Source: CAZMSQ01 sp964569025
Lineage (GTDB): Bacteria > Bacteroidota > Bacteroidia > Chitinophagales > Saprospiraceae
Assembly: GCA_964569025.1 (NCBI GenBank)
Contig: CAZMSQ010000023.1
Location: forward strand, 1-35,056
Direction of reading: 5' to 3'
DNA: 35,056 nucleotides
The notes beneath the pieces are model-generated. The model worked only from the letters and a program-made list of their open reading frames with translations, had not been told where the DNA came from and made no database searches. Each line of letters opens with the position of its first letter. Positions within the stretch are counted from its first letter, which is position 1. The position numbers and the translations under genes are program-made. Positions 8,301-16,716 of this stretch are shown here, piece by piece.

Positions 8301-8843
8301 CTAATCGGTCGAGCTCTCTTCCCGGGATTCGACGACACCCTGCAACCATATTTTGGTAGTCCGGGGATACGTATTGGCCGTTATTGTAATAGGCTTTCGC
8401 TGTGTCCCAGTTCTGTTCAGGGTGTTAAACCTGACACGGATTTCAGAAGCTTCGCCGGGAGCTACGGGACCTTCCGGCCATTCCGGCACGGTACACCCAC
8501 AAGTGGCGCGGGCATCCGAAACAATGAGGGGAACCTTTCCGGTATTGGAAAACCGGTACACGTGGATCACCTCGTCGCCATCGATTACTGTTCCGAAGTC
8601 ATAGACCTCTTCTTCAAACTCAATGCGTGCCACATTGACTGTATCTACGCCGGCAGCCGATACGGGGTTTCGAATAATTGCTGACAAATCGTTCTCCCCG
8701 GGCCTGTATTCATTCAGAGACCCGGCATCTTCTGACGCCTGATTAGTAGCATTTTGGCATGCTCCGAGCGACAGAAGGGTCAGGAGTATGAGAATGTGAT
8801 ATTGTAAATGGATTGAGGGTATGTTCAGATATCTTCCCACCAT
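8301..8843 (-). CDS. DUF1573 domain lipoprotein
   Basis: A 180-residue exported protein. The signal ends in SLGAC, giving a likely lipidated Cys29. The DUF1573 domain (about 75-175, an ASH/Ig-like fold) shows YDFGTVIDGDEVIHVYRFSN, the ATCGCTVPEWP cysteine motif and PGEASEIRVRFNT, all typical of this Bacteroidota family. Its function is unknown. In this phylum such genes are usually found next to yajC and ybbR, as here. ATG 8843 is the only Met available and makes the gene overlap the end of the S4-protein gene by 19 bases. It ends in TAG (8301-8303), which shows that TAG is a working stop codon in this genome. Confidence 0.88.
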   Translation of the reverse strand: MVGRYLNIPSIHLQYHILILLTLLSLGACQNATNQASEDAGSLNEYRPGENDLSAIIRNPVSAAGVDTVNVARIEFEEEVYDFGTVIDGDEVIHVYRFSNTGKVPLIVSDARATCGCTVPEWPEGPVAPGEASEIRVRFNTLNRTGTQRKPITITANTYPRTTKIWLQGVVESREESSTD

Positions 8844-9229
8844 GAGTCGTCTTGTTTGTATTCTTGAAGTTTCCGCCGCTCACGCTTTGTAGGTCGGCCT
8901 GCCCCGCGATCTCTTGTCTCTGCTGAGGCCTTTCCAACAAACCAGCTTCTGTATTTATTGTATTCTTCTGGGGGCGTAAGATCTTGGTAACAGGGCTGTG
9001 CCAATTGGGCAGAAACCCGCTTTTCAAGCAATGCAACCACCTTAAAAGACAGTTCATAACCGCCCTTAGAGACCTCGACCGTATCCCCGGGCTGCACAGA
9101 TTGGGAAGGTTTTGCCGCATCTCCATTCACGCGAACCTTCTTCCCTTTACAGGCATTTGTTGCCAAGGAGCGCGATTTGAATATCCGCACTGCCCAAAGC
9201 CATTTGTCGATGCGTACTTTTTCCATCAT
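8825..9229 (-). CDS. S4-domain RNA-binding protein, Hsp15 type
   Basis: A 134-residue protein starting MMEKVRIDKWLWAVRIFKSR, the classic beginning of the Hsp15/HslR family. The S4 RNA-binding domain covers about residues 3-65 (RIDKWLW, ACKGKKVRVNG, VQPGDTVEV). The C-terminus is basic (GRPTKRERRKLQEYK), as in E. coli Hsp15, which binds stalled 50S subunits carrying a nascent chain. ATG 9229 or 9226 are both possible starts. The 3' end overlaps DUF1573 by 19 bases. In many Bacteroidota the place beside DUF1573-yajC is taken by nusB; here it is this gene. Confidence 0.9.
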   Translation of the reverse strand: MMEKVRIDKWLWAVRIFKSRSLATNACKGKKVRVNGDAAKPSQSVQPGDTVEVSKGGYELSFKVVALLEKRVSAQLAQPCYQDLTPPEEYNKYRSWFVGKASAETRDRGAGRPTKRERRKLQEYKQDDSWWEDI

Positions 9230-9250
9230 GCCTTTGCCTCGCCTCTGTTG

Positions 9251-10183
9251 TCAAACCATCATTTTCCGTCGCCTAACCAGGTAGGATTGTAAAACCGGCC
9301 TGAAGCCCGCACGGATGTCTGCCTCGACAAAATCGATGTGGTATTGCATGCACTTGAGCTGCAGGGCTCTTGTAAACTCGCGAACCTCTTTGGTATACTG
9401 GTCTCTGATCTGACCTGGATTCAGGCGCACACGCTCGCCGGTTTCCAGATCGATGAACAAATGCGGACGGTTCGGGAAATCAAACTCCAATTCTCTGGAT
9501 TTGTCAATCACATGAAAAAGAACCACTTCATGTTTGTTATACTTGAGGTGTTGGAGAGCTGAAAAGAGTTCTTCTGCCTGATCTGGCCCCTCAAACATAT
9601 CACTCAGCAAAATGACCATTGAGCGCCGGTGGATGCTCTCTGCAATATGGTGCAGTGTTGTCGCTATATCAGTGGTTGAATTTACCGATGATTGACTGAG
9701 AGCTCGCTGCAAATACGTCAAAAGAAGCTGATAATGGGTTGTACTGGATTTGGCGCGGGTATGTTCTCTGATATCAGTGTCAAACAGGGTCAGGCCAAAA
9801 GCATCGCGCTGTCTTCTCAAAAGATTCATGAGCGATGCCGCTGCAAGGATTGAAAAACGCAGTTTGTTCAGTCCCCCTGGCCCATCTGGCTTTTCGGGAA
9901 ATGCCATTGATGAAGAAACATCTACCACAATCTGGCACCTGAGATTGGTCTCTTCCTCAAATCGCTTCACGAAAAGCTTTTCTGTACGTGCAAAGACCTT
10001 CCAATCGATGTCTCTGGTAGATTCTCCCGGGTTATACAGCCTATGCTCAGCGAATTCAACGGAAAAGCCATGGAACGGACTTTTGTGGAGCCCAATGATG
10101 AATCCCTCTACGACCTGCCTGGCCAATAAATCAAGATTGCCGAGGTCCCGAACATCTACAGAATCAAAAATATCATTGTTCAT
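9251..10183 (-). CDS. DUF58 (VWA-like) domain protein
   Basis: A soluble protein with a DUF58 core: FSVEFAEHRLYNPGESTRDI, DWKVFARTEKLFVKRFEEET and then a VWA-like fold with the metal-site motif VDVSSSM (DxSxS) and later LLSDMFEG. I choose ATG 10183 (MNNDIFDSVDV, 310 residues) because GNLDLLARQVVEGFI is the usual start of this Bacteroidota subfamily. The longer frame back to 10330 reads like leader sequence. DUF58 proteins often work with MoxR ATPases and other VWA proteins, none of which is in the window. The gene follows the permease by 148 bases and precedes the S4 gene by 21. Its biological role is unknown. Confidence 0.87.
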   Translation of the reverse strand: MNNDIFDSVDVRDLGNLDLLARQVVEGFIIGLHKSPFHGFSVEFAEHRLYNPGESTRDIDWKVFARTEKLFVKRFEEETNLRCQIVVDVSSSMAFPEKPDGPGGLNKLRFSILAAASLMNLLRRQRDAFGLTLFDTDIREHTRAKSSTTHYQLLLTYLQRALSQSSVNSTTDIATTLHHIAESIHRRSMVILLSDMFEGPDQAEELFSALQHLKYNKHEVVLFHVIDKSRELEFDFPNRPHLFIDLETGERVRLNPGQIRDQYTKEVREFTRALQLKCMQYHIDFVEADIRAGFRPVLQSYLVRRRKMMV

Positions 10184-10331
10184 GAGCACTTCTTTGATCA
10201 GATTATTGGCTTTGGATTGAGCTGTCATAGCATAAAACGCACCAGCTGATTCTACCATGAGCAATCCCATAACGCGAATGCCAGAGGCTTTGTTTCCCAA
10301 ATTGAACATGAGATTACGATGGATCAGCACT

Positions 10332-11501
10332 TCAGACTGCCGGAACGACCAACCGATTCACCAGATGCCGAATCCGAACCAGATTCACCATAGCCAAAAC
10401 AGCTACCACCGCGAATCCTGCCCCAAAGCTCCACCCGTTGGGCAAGGCAGCAGCATTCATCCCCTGGGCCGCCATCCATCCTGCTTGCAAGAATCTCAGG
10501 ACACCAACTCCGACTCCGGCGAGAATCGCCATCAAGGCCATCAACCAGAGAAGTCTCTCGGAAATCAAGGCAGAGATGCGCGATGACCGGTAGCCCAGCT
10601 CCAGCAGCAGCCTGATACGGGCGGAAGCCTTGGAGACCATCAGCTCGAATACAAGCAATACCCCAATTCCGGCAACTGCAACCAGAGAGAGGCCAAGAGC
10701 CCCGATGAAACCAATTCCCAAAGACATAGCCAACGCTACCTGACCTCCGATCAGTTTTCCCCGCCCCACTTCGAGACCATTCTCACTGAGATACGCCTGA
10801 AACTCCTCAGACCATGGATTTTCTGCCTCTACCATAAGGCGTGATGGGCGGACAAATTCCTGAGACCCGTACGCTGCATTTGCCCATGTCATAAACTCCT
10901 CTGGCACCAACACAGAATTCACCCGGTCACTGAAACCAGCGATATAGCCTTTAAATACTTTACGTTTTCCATTACCCTCCACGATGACATCAAAACTGAC
11001 ACGTTGTATGGTGCCGGCCGTAAATTGAGGCAAGCCCTGTGCCGGTGCAAAGCCGAAATTGTAGAGCGCGAGATAGTCGCGAGACAACACGATGGGAAGC
11101 CGCGCATCTCCTTCTCTCCAAGAAAATCCCATAGGATCTTTTAAATCAAGGTAACGGGCAGGCAATGATTCAAAAAACAACTCAGTTGAAAACCCAAGCT
11201 GAGGACTGTACGCAGTCACTCTGAATTGGTTAGAGGTCAAGGGTGACACATTCTCTACAAATGGCTGCCCGATGATATCTTCAAGCTCGTCTTCATTAAA
11301 ACCGGACGCCACGCCAAATGTATTGAGCAGACTCACCTGTTTATTCACCATGACAAACCGTTCCTCTCCCGAAGACCCCTCATTCAATGCACGCAAATCA
11401 AACCAAAGCTCAACAGCGCTCATCATCAGCACAAGACCAATCACGCCACCAAAAAGGGCAACGGCGATTTGCCATCGGCTTTCACCGGAAAAGATGACCA
11501 T
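10332..11501 (-). CDS. FtsX/MacB-like ABC transporter permease
   Basis: The layout is that of a MacB/FtsX-type permease: one membrane helix near the N-terminus (WQIAVALFGGVIGLVLMMSA), a large extracytoplasmic domain of about 210 residues, then three C-terminal helices (ALAMSLGIGFIGALGLSLVA, LLWLMALMAILAGVGVGVL, FGAGFAVVAVLAMVNLV). A basic cytoplasmic loop with RIRLLLELGYRSSRISALI lies between the first and second of these. I use ATG 11501 (389 residues); TTG 11537 would add 12 residues (MADSTKKAVLER) and is possible. No ABC ATPase gene is adjacent, so its energy source, if any, is encoded elsewhere. Substrate unknown. Confidence 0.78.
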   Translation of the reverse strand: MVIFSGESRWQIAVALFGGVIGLVLMMSAVELWFDLRALNEGSSGEERFVMVNKQVSLLNTFGVASGFNEDELEDIIGQPFVENVSPLTSNQFRVTAYSPQLGFSTELFFESLPARYLDLKDPMGFSWREGDARLPIVLSRDYLALYNFGFAPAQGLPQFTAGTIQRVSFDVIVEGNGKRKVFKGYIAGFSDRVNSVLVPEEFMTWANAAYGSQEFVRPSRLMVEAENPWSEEFQAYLSENGLEVGRGKLIGGQVALAMSLGIGFIGALGLSLVAVAGIGVLLVFELMVSKASARIRLLLELGYRSSRISALISERLLWLMALMAILAGVGVGVLRFLQAGWMAAQGMNAAALPNGWSFGAGFAVVAVLAMVNLVRIRHLVNRLVVPAV

Positions 11502-11814
11502 TCGCTCAAGAACTGCCTTTTTTGTTGAGTCTGCCAATTTGGAAAAAGTGAGAATGGAGTGAAATAAATCCGGATTCAGGAAGAATATTTTTTCAGTATC
11601 CGAAAAATTGTAATTTTAGCATTAGCACCACAAAAAAGACAATCGACCATTAGAAGCTTAATGGAAATTTTTAAATCCACTGGCAGGTGTATCGGCTGAT
11701 ACCCACAGGAGATGCAACCCATTTTCATCAAAAATAAGAAAAGAATTCGGGAAGATTTTATTCTCAGCATCCCCTTGCCACCCTCACATCTGTCGGTTGT
11801 TCAAAAAAACCAAA

Positions 11815-12594
11815 ATGGATCTCAGCACACTGAAAGTTCTGGCGGCTCTCTTCATCTTCCTCATTGGTCTGCTCGGCGCCCTCATTGCCAGAAGGATGAT
11901 GACAGGAGATACTACGAGGCCAGACATTGGAATTGCGAATTGTTTCGCTGGTGGCGTGTTTCTTGCTGCCGGTTTGATTCATGTACTCCCTGACTCGCAG
12001 GATGATCTGGCTACCGCATGTCCCTCTCTTGACTACCCTCTTTTTGGCCTCCTTGCCTGCGGATCTCTCGCCGCCATGATCGTCATCGATCAGATTGGTC
12101 ATTCCGCGATGCGCCGCAGAGGTCGTTCCGATCAAATCAGGACTTCAGCGATTTCTGCCGGCGTGCTGTTTCTCATTCTCTCTATTCACTCAATCATTAC
12201 TGGCATTTCACTCGGCATTGAGCCGGCTGGGGTTGCAGCCATGGCACTGCTCCTGGCTGTGCTCGCACACAAGGGCACAGCAGCATTTGCCCTTGGACTC
12301 AAGGTGCGCGAAGTAACTCCCGGAGGTAGTATGTATATCAGACAAATGGTAGGATTCGCCCTGACAACGCCTTTAGGAGTATTGATCGGATTATATCTGA
12401 TGCTGCAACTGCCGGAATCTGACAGCGCATTATTCGAGGGTATTTTTGATGCCATTGCCGCGGGAACCTTCCTCTATGTCGCTGTATTCGAAATTCTTGC
12501 CGACGAGTTCAAAGATGCACAGCAGGTCACATGGAAATCAATCGCCATGAGCGCCGGTATTGCACTTATGGCCGTGGTGGCGATCTGGACCTGA
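11815..12594 (+). CDS. ZIP family divalent metal transporter
   Basis: ZIP proteins import Zn2+, Fe2+ and similar ions into the cytoplasm. The 259-residue product has about eight membrane segments and the family metal-site motifs: ILSIHSIITGISLGIE (His125) in helix IV and LAHKGTAAFALG (His152) in helix V, with AGLIHVLPDS (His56) in helix II. The loop between helices III and IV is short and has no His-rich metal sensor. I chose ATG 11815, which follows an A-rich leader, over a TTG six codons earlier at 11797. It is convergent with the LytTR gene. The 277 bases between it and the divergent permease gene contain no recognisable promoter element. Confidence 0.9.
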   Translation: MDLSTLKVLAALFIFLIGLLGALIARRMMTGDTTRPDIGIANCFAGGVFLAAGLIHVLPDSQDDLATACPSLDYPLFGLLACGSLAAMIVIDQIGHSAMRRRGRSDQIRTSAISAGVLFLILSIHSIITGISLGIEPAGVAAMALLLAVLAHKGTAAFALGLKVREVTPGGSMYIRQMVGFALTTPLGVLIGLYLMLQLPESDSALFEGIFDAIAAGTFLYVAVFEILADEFKDAQQVTWKSIAMSAGIALMAVVAIWT

Positions 12595-12617
12595 TATATC
12601 AAGTGGAAAAAGAGATG

Positions 12618-12642
12618 CTCTGGGTTTCTCAGAGTTTGTTTT
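12618..12642 (+). terminator. Weak terminator after the ZIP gene
   Basis: CTCTG at 12618-12622 pairs with CAGAG at 12630-12634 across a 7-base loop and is followed by TTTGTTTTTG on the plus strand. It lies 24 bases past the ZIP stop and overlaps the stop codon of the convergent LytTR gene. The stem is short, so efficiency is uncertain. Confidence 0.4.
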
Positions 12643-13375
12643 TGTGAATGAGCTCAAGCAACTCCTCCCGATAGTTTTTTCCAACTGGAATCAATTTTGT
12701 TTCACCCTTCTCCTGGATCTCAACCATATTCCCCACCACTGCATTAATGCGATCAAGCGCCACAATAAAAGAACGGTGGACACGCCTGAATAAGTCTGCA
12801 GGGAGTTTGTCCTCGAGGCTTTTCATGGTCTGAAGCGTAATGACACGCCCTGCCTCAAGTCGTATTATCACATAGTCTTTCAGTCCTTCGATGTACAATA
12901 TATCACCGTACCGCACCCTGACCAGTTTTTTGTCAGCCTTCACAAAAATAAACTCATCGGGCGAGGTAACCTGCTGGGATGCAGGGGTGAGCGCTGCAGC
13001 CATTTCGGATTTCCTGTGGAGTTTGTCTTGTTCGATGGCCTTGTTGGTGGCTTTTAAAAACCGGTCCATACTGATGGGCTTCATAAGATAATCCAGTACG
13101 TCGAGCTCGAAGCCCTCCAGCGCATAATTGGCAAAGGCAGTCGTAATGATGACCATAGGAGGTCTGACAAGCGTTTTCAAAAATTCAATACCGCTCATCT
13201 GAGGCATGTGAATATCCAAAAACATCAGGTCTACATCATGGGCAGCAATGGCTTCATTGGCTTCAAGGGCATTGTGGCATCTGGCAACCAGCTCGAGTTC
13301 GGGAATACGAGCGATATAGGTCTCCAGAACATCCAAAGCCAGCGGTTCGTCATCGACAATAATTACATTCATCAT
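12629..13375 (-). CDS. LytTR-type response regulator
   Basis: A 248-residue two-domain regulator. The receiver (1-120) has the acidic pair in VDDEP (Asp8, Asp9), phosphoacceptor Asp54 in LMFLDIHMP, Thr79 and Lys99 in LMKP. The LytTR DNA-binding domain (about 140-245) shows FIFVKADKKLVRV, ILYIEGLKDYVII and RRVHRSFIVAL. In Bacteroidota these regulators usually pair with a LytS-like histidine kinase (HisKA_7TM/His_kinase type), but no kinase gene is adjacent, so it is an orphan here. Two consecutive ATG codons (13375, 13372) could serve as start. It diverges from the aldolase gene across 152 bases, which makes joint control conceivable but unproven. Confidence 0.93.
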   Translation of the reverse strand: MMNVIIVDDEPLALDVLETYIARIPELELVARCHNALEANEAIAAHDVDLMFLDIHMPQMSGIEFLKTLVRPPMVIITTAFANYALEGFELDVLDYLMKPISMDRFLKATNKAIEQDKLHRKSEMAAALTPASQQVTSPDEFIFVKADKKLVRVRYGDILYIEGLKDYVIIRLEAGRVITLQTMKSLEDKLPADLFRRVHRSFIVALDRINAVVGNMVEIQEKGETKLIPVGKNYREELLELIHKNKL

Positions 13376-13527
13376 TCTCCAACAAATTGATTGTGAGTAA
13401 ACGTAGAAAGACCCACAAGATGGATATCAAACAATTCAATTTCGAATTTTTTTGGTCAACAGGTCGATTTTTCAGACGAAAATCCTAAATTCCCCTTTCA
13501 TTCAATCTTCAATAAATAAAACGATTT

Positions 13528-14628
13528 ATGGATCACACACCCGACACACAGGGGCGCTTCCGCGCCGGGGTGCTCTACGGTGAGGAAGTCACGGAGTTGC
13601 TCAATCACGCCAACGAAAACAATTATGCCATACCAGCTGTCAATGTGGTTGGTACAAACTCTGTCAACGCCGTCCTCGAAACAGCCAGAGAGGTCAATTC
13701 ACCGGTCATTATTCAGTTTTCGAACGGAGGCGCAGCATTCTATGCCGGGAAGGGTTTGAACAATGCAGAACAAGAGGCGGCCATTCTCGGGGGGATTTCG
13801 GGGGCCATGCATGTGCATGCCATGGCAGCAGCCTACGGAGTGCCCGTGATTCTGCATACCGATCACTGTGCCCGCAAACTCCTGCCCTGGATTGATGGAC
13901 TGCTCAGTGCAGGTGAGCAGTTTTACGCGGACAGAGGCTATCCACTCTACAGTTCTCACATGCTGGACCTTTCAGAAGAACCGATTGAAGAAAATATTGC
14001 CACCTGCAAAGATTACCTGAAACGCATGCATGCCATCGGTATGACGATTGAAATCGAACTCGGAGTCACCGGAGGAGAAGAAGATGGTGTTGATAACACC
14101 GACATCGACAATGCCCTGCTCTACACCCAGCCGTCTGAGGTTGCTTACGCCTACAAAGAATTAGGTGAAATTTCTCACCGTTTTACTGTGGCCGCAGCCT
14201 TTGGAAATGTGCACGGTGTATACAAGCCGGGCAATGTCAAACTGCGCCCGGAAATTCTGAAAAATTCTCAGGAGCACATCAGCGAACAGTTTGGCACAGA
14301 CCCGAACCCAGTCAACTTTGTATTCCATGGCGGTTCCGGTTCTTCGCGTGAGGAAATCCGCGAAGCCATCGGCTATGGTGCCATCAAGATGAACATCGAT
14401 ACCGATATGCAATGGGCATTCTGGACCGGGGTCAGGGATTATTACGAGGGAAAGCGCGGCTATATGCAAACCCAAATCGGGAATCCCGATGGTGAAGACA
14501 AGCCCAACAAAAATACGTATGATCCAAGAAAGTGGCTGCGTGCCGGCGAGGATACCTTCCGCGAACGGCTGAAAGCCGCATTTGAAGATCTGAACTGCAT
14601 TAATCGAAATGCTGCAGACGCAGAATGA
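13528..14628 (+). CDS. fbaA: Class II fructose-bisphosphate aldolase
   Basis: A Zn-dependent enzyme that interconverts fructose 1,6-bisphosphate with dihydroxyacetone phosphate and glyceraldehyde 3-phosphate in glycolysis and gluconeogenesis. The 366 residues and sequence match the type A (E. coli FbaA-like) branch. Catalytic Asp112 and Zn ligand His113 are in ILHTDHC, the EIELGVTGGEEDGVDN block includes Glu177, and the further Zn ligands are His229 (GNVHGVY) and His267 (VFHGGSGSS). The ATG follows an A/T-rich leader, AATAAATAAAACGATTT. The gene is monocistronic, bounded by a strong terminator hairpin. Confidence 0.97.
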   Translation: MDHTPDTQGRFRAGVLYGEEVTELLNHANENNYAIPAVNVVGTNSVNAVLETAREVNSPVIIQFSNGGAAFYAGKGLNNAEQEAAILGGISGAMHVHAMAAAYGVPVILHTDHCARKLLPWIDGLLSAGEQFYADRGYPLYSSHMLDLSEEPIEENIATCKDYLKRMHAIGMTIEIELGVTGGEEDGVDNTDIDNALLYTQPSEVAYAYKELGEISHRFTVAAAFGNVHGVYKPGNVKLRPEILKNSQEHISEQFGTDPNPVNFVFHGGSGSSREEIREAIGYGAIKMNIDTDMQWAFWTGVRDYYEGKRGYMQTQIGNPDGEDKPNKNTYDPRKWLRAGEDTFRERLKAAFEDLNCINRNAADAE

Positions 14629-14637
14629 TCAAATGAA

Positions 14638-14669
14638 AAAGGGCCATGTTGAATCGAACATGGCCCTTT
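14638..14669. terminator. Bidirectional intrinsic terminator
   Basis: A perfect 13-bp stem (AAAGGGCCATGTT, 14638-14650, with its complement at 14657-14669) encloses a 6-base loop. It lies 9 bases after the fbaA stop. On the minus strand the stem is followed by T residues (GGCCCTTTTTCATTT), so it also suits the 3' end of the convergent gene at 14701. Confidence 0.85.
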
Positions 14670-14700
14670 CCCTTCCAGTGAACCAGTTGGTATGATTTCG

Positions 14701-15558
14701 TCAGGCTTTCTGCTCCCGTGTCGAGGTGAGCGCGTATACTGTCCCCAATGCCGATGCTACAATCAACAATCCAAAAAGGATAAGACCCCATTGGCTCATG
14801 GTCGGGATTGGTGGTGGCGGAGGCAGCTCATATGTTACTCTGAGGATTGGAGCATTTAATCCTTCACGGGTTGAAAACCGTCTTGCTTCGCCATTCCCTG
14901 CAGAGGCCAGATTGGCTGATTTGAGGATCCAGCCAAAATTTGCAGCAGGGTTATTCAGCATCTCCTGCACATCGCTGACAAGTTCAGGAGTCCATGGCCA
15001 GGCAAATAAACCCTGCCACGTGGTCACAGCAGACGTTGAGCTGGCAGTTGGGGAGAAATCACCCCCTGAAGTTGCCCAAGACGTTCCACTGAAAGAAGGC
15101 GCAAAATTGCTCCAAATCCACCTGGCGTCGGGGGCTACCGCCTGAGCACTTTCCAGCGCTCCCGGCTATTCCGGCTGTGCTCCGTTATTCGATGCACCTT
15201 CACCCCATGATGCCAGCAATCGATGTAATGAAAAATTCTCAGACCCGAATGAGTATAGGTCATTCGTCCAGTCCATGGTTAATAGTACCTCTGCACTCAC
15301 AATCGTTGCGTCAGATGGAATCTGATCATCGATATCAAATTGAAAGAGGGCTCGGGTCTCTTGGTTTGAAAAATCCTTGCCAGCAAGCATCCCGACTCCA
15401 TGGCCGTTGCTACCAAACGGATCGTTTTGGAATATGGTGTTGTCCTTCACCGAGTGTAAGTCAACGGTCACGGTTTGCGCAGTGCTCAAAACCACAACAC
15501 CAACAGAAAGTATGAAGGGTGCCACGAAGGCTTTGGTAAATAAATCCAGATTCGTCAT
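14701..15558 (-). pseudogene. DNRLRE-domain surface protein with IPTL-CTERM-like tail, in-frame TAG
   Basis: Read through from ATG 15558 the frame gives 285 positions with one amber codon at 15168-15166 (position 131). The first 130 residues have a signal peptide ending near STAQT and the start of a DNRLRE beta domain (IFQNDPFGSNGHGVGMLAG, ALFQFDI, LHRLLASWGEG). After the TAG the same frame continues the domain (DARWIWSNFAP, SWATSGGDFSPTAS, MLNNPAANFGWILKS, ARRFSTREG, PILRVTYE). It then ends in PPPPP, IPTMSQWGLILFGL, a membrane helix and a basic tail, an IPTL-CTERM sorting signal. The two halves need no frame change, so a single CAG or GAG to TAG substitution, or a sequencing error, explains the break. 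If translated as two proteins, the second would need GTG 15027. Confidence 0.82.
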
Positions 15559-15585
15559 AATTCAGCAAATAAATAAGAAGGGTAA

Positions 15586-15813
15586 TCAGGAAACTGCCTG
15601 AACAGGCCTGGCCTCTTGATCCGGGTTCCCGCATTCTTCCCCGGGTTGGCGACCGCAGACAGTGCATTCTCCAACTTTTGCCTTCAACATTGGGTTGTTT
15701 GTCGCACAAGTCCCACGAAACTCTTTTCCGGTCACCACATGCCGGATATTAATCAACAAGAAAGAAAGGGCGAAGACTCCGAATATGAGGGCGAAAGTGG
15801 CGAGAAATTCCAT
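15586..15813 (-). CDS. NqrM-like Cys-rich single-span membrane protein
   Basis: A 75-residue protein starting at ATG 15813 (MEFLATFALIFGVFALSFLL); a longer frame to 15885 is unlikely. One N-terminal membrane helix is followed by a conserved Cys cluster: FRGTCATNNPML, GECTVCGRQPGEEC. The pattern resembles the DUF539/NqrM family, whose founding member helps assemble the iron site of the Na+-translocating NADH:quinone reductase by delivering Fe. No nqr genes are in the window, so the link is by similarity only. It is 27 bases upstream of the amber-interrupted gene on the same strand. Confidence 0.65.
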   Translation of the reverse strand: MEFLATFALIFGVFALSFLLINIRHVVTGKEFRGTCATNNPMLKAKVGECTVCGRQPGEECGNPDQEARPVQAVS

Positions 15814-15889
15814 GTAACGGGTTTTTAGAGTGGGAAACAAACAAAAAAGATATGCGTTCGAAATCACAGACTGCTTGATTCGCAATCCA

Positions 15890-15897
15890 TATATTTG
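15890..15897 (+). promoter_or_regulatory. Bacteroidota -7 promoter element for mazG
   Basis: TATATTTG matches the Bacteroidota sigma-70 -7 consensus TAnnTTTG. It lies 34 bases before the mazG ATG, giving a leader of about 28 bases. The nearest upstream TTG (15875-15877) is too close to be a good -33 element. Confidence 0.5.
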
Positions 15898-15931
15898 TCA
15901 AATATCTTCATTTTATCAGAGTTCTCAAAAC

Positions 15932-16690
15932 ATGGACCACAGACTGAAGGCCTTTGCCAGACTTTTAGACATCATGGACGACCTTCGGGAAAAGTGCCCG
16001 TGGGACCGGAAGCAAACATTCCTGAGTTTGCGAAATTTAACCATCGAAGAGGTCTACGAACTGGCAGACGCATTGTTGAATGAGAATTTGGATGAAATTC
16101 GTGAGGAAATCGGGGATGTCATGCTCCACATGGTCTTTTACGCCAAAATAGCTGAGGAAAAGGGTGCTTTTGACATAGCAGAGGCGCTGAATGGCATCTG
16201 CGATAAGCTGGTCAGCCGACACCCACATATCTATGGAGATGTTGAAGTGGAGAATGAAGAAGAAGTCAAGAAAAACTGGGAACAGCTCAAACTGAAAGAG
16301 GGCAAGAAGTCCGTGCTCTCGGGGGTGCCCACATCACTTCCTGCAATGATAAAGGCTTACCGGATGCAAGACAAAACCGGTCAGGTCGGATTCGAGTGGG
16401 ACCATTCCGATCAGGTATGGGAAAAGGTGGAAGAAGAATTGGGAGAGTTCAGGGAGGCTTTTGATTCAGGACATTCGAAAGAGCGGAAAGAAGAAGAATT
16501 CGGGGATGTCTTATTTTCTCTAATCAATTTTGCCCGATTTGAGGGCATTGATCCTGAGACAGCCCTCGAGCGGGTCAATCAAAAATTCAGAAAGCGCTTT
16601 GAATACATCGAAAGGCATGCTCCACGTGCCCTTTCCGAAATGAGCCTTGCAGAGATGGATGCGCTCTGGGAAAAGGCCAAAACTGAATGA
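15932..16690 (+). CDS. mazG: Nucleoside triphosphate pyrophosphohydrolase MazG
   Basis: MazG hydrolyses NTPs and dNTPs to monophosphates and pyrophosphate, clearing aberrant nucleotides. The 252-residue product has the two MazG helical domains. The N-terminal one carries CPWDRKQT (22-29), the Mg-binding EExxE (Glu39, Glu40, Glu43) and ExxD (Glu59, Asp62). The C-terminal one carries VEEELGEFREAF and EEFGDVLFSLINFAR. ATG 15932 (MDHRLKAFARLL) is the family start; the frame open to 15830 is leader. A TAnnTTTG element precedes it. The thioredoxin-like gene follows after 26 bases and is probably co-transcribed. Confidence 0.96.
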   Translation: MDHRLKAFARLLDIMDDLREKCPWDRKQTFLSLRNLTIEEVYELADALLNENLDEIREEIGDVMLHMVFYAKIAEEKGAFDIAEALNGICDKLVSRHPHIYGDVEVENEEEVKKNWEQLKLKEGKKSVLSGVPTSLPAMIKAYRMQDKTGQVGFEWDHSDQVWEKVEEELGEFREAFDSGHSKERKEEEFGDVLFSLINFARFEGIDPETALERVNQKFRKRFEYIERHAPRALSEMSLAEMDALWEKAKTE

Positions 16691-16716
16691 CACACGCAAG
16701 AACACACTGAAAAGAT

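Noticed and set aside
11576..11770. 64-codon minus-strand frame in the permease-ZIP intergenic region
   Set aside because: It has low-complexity hydrophobic and Cys content without a family match or promoter and overlaps the region expected to hold the divergent promoters.
14701..15558. TAG at 15166-15168 as evidence of a recoded genetic code
   Set aside because: Two other genes in the window end in TAG at sensible family positions (8301-8303 and 31031-31033), so TAG is a stop codon here.
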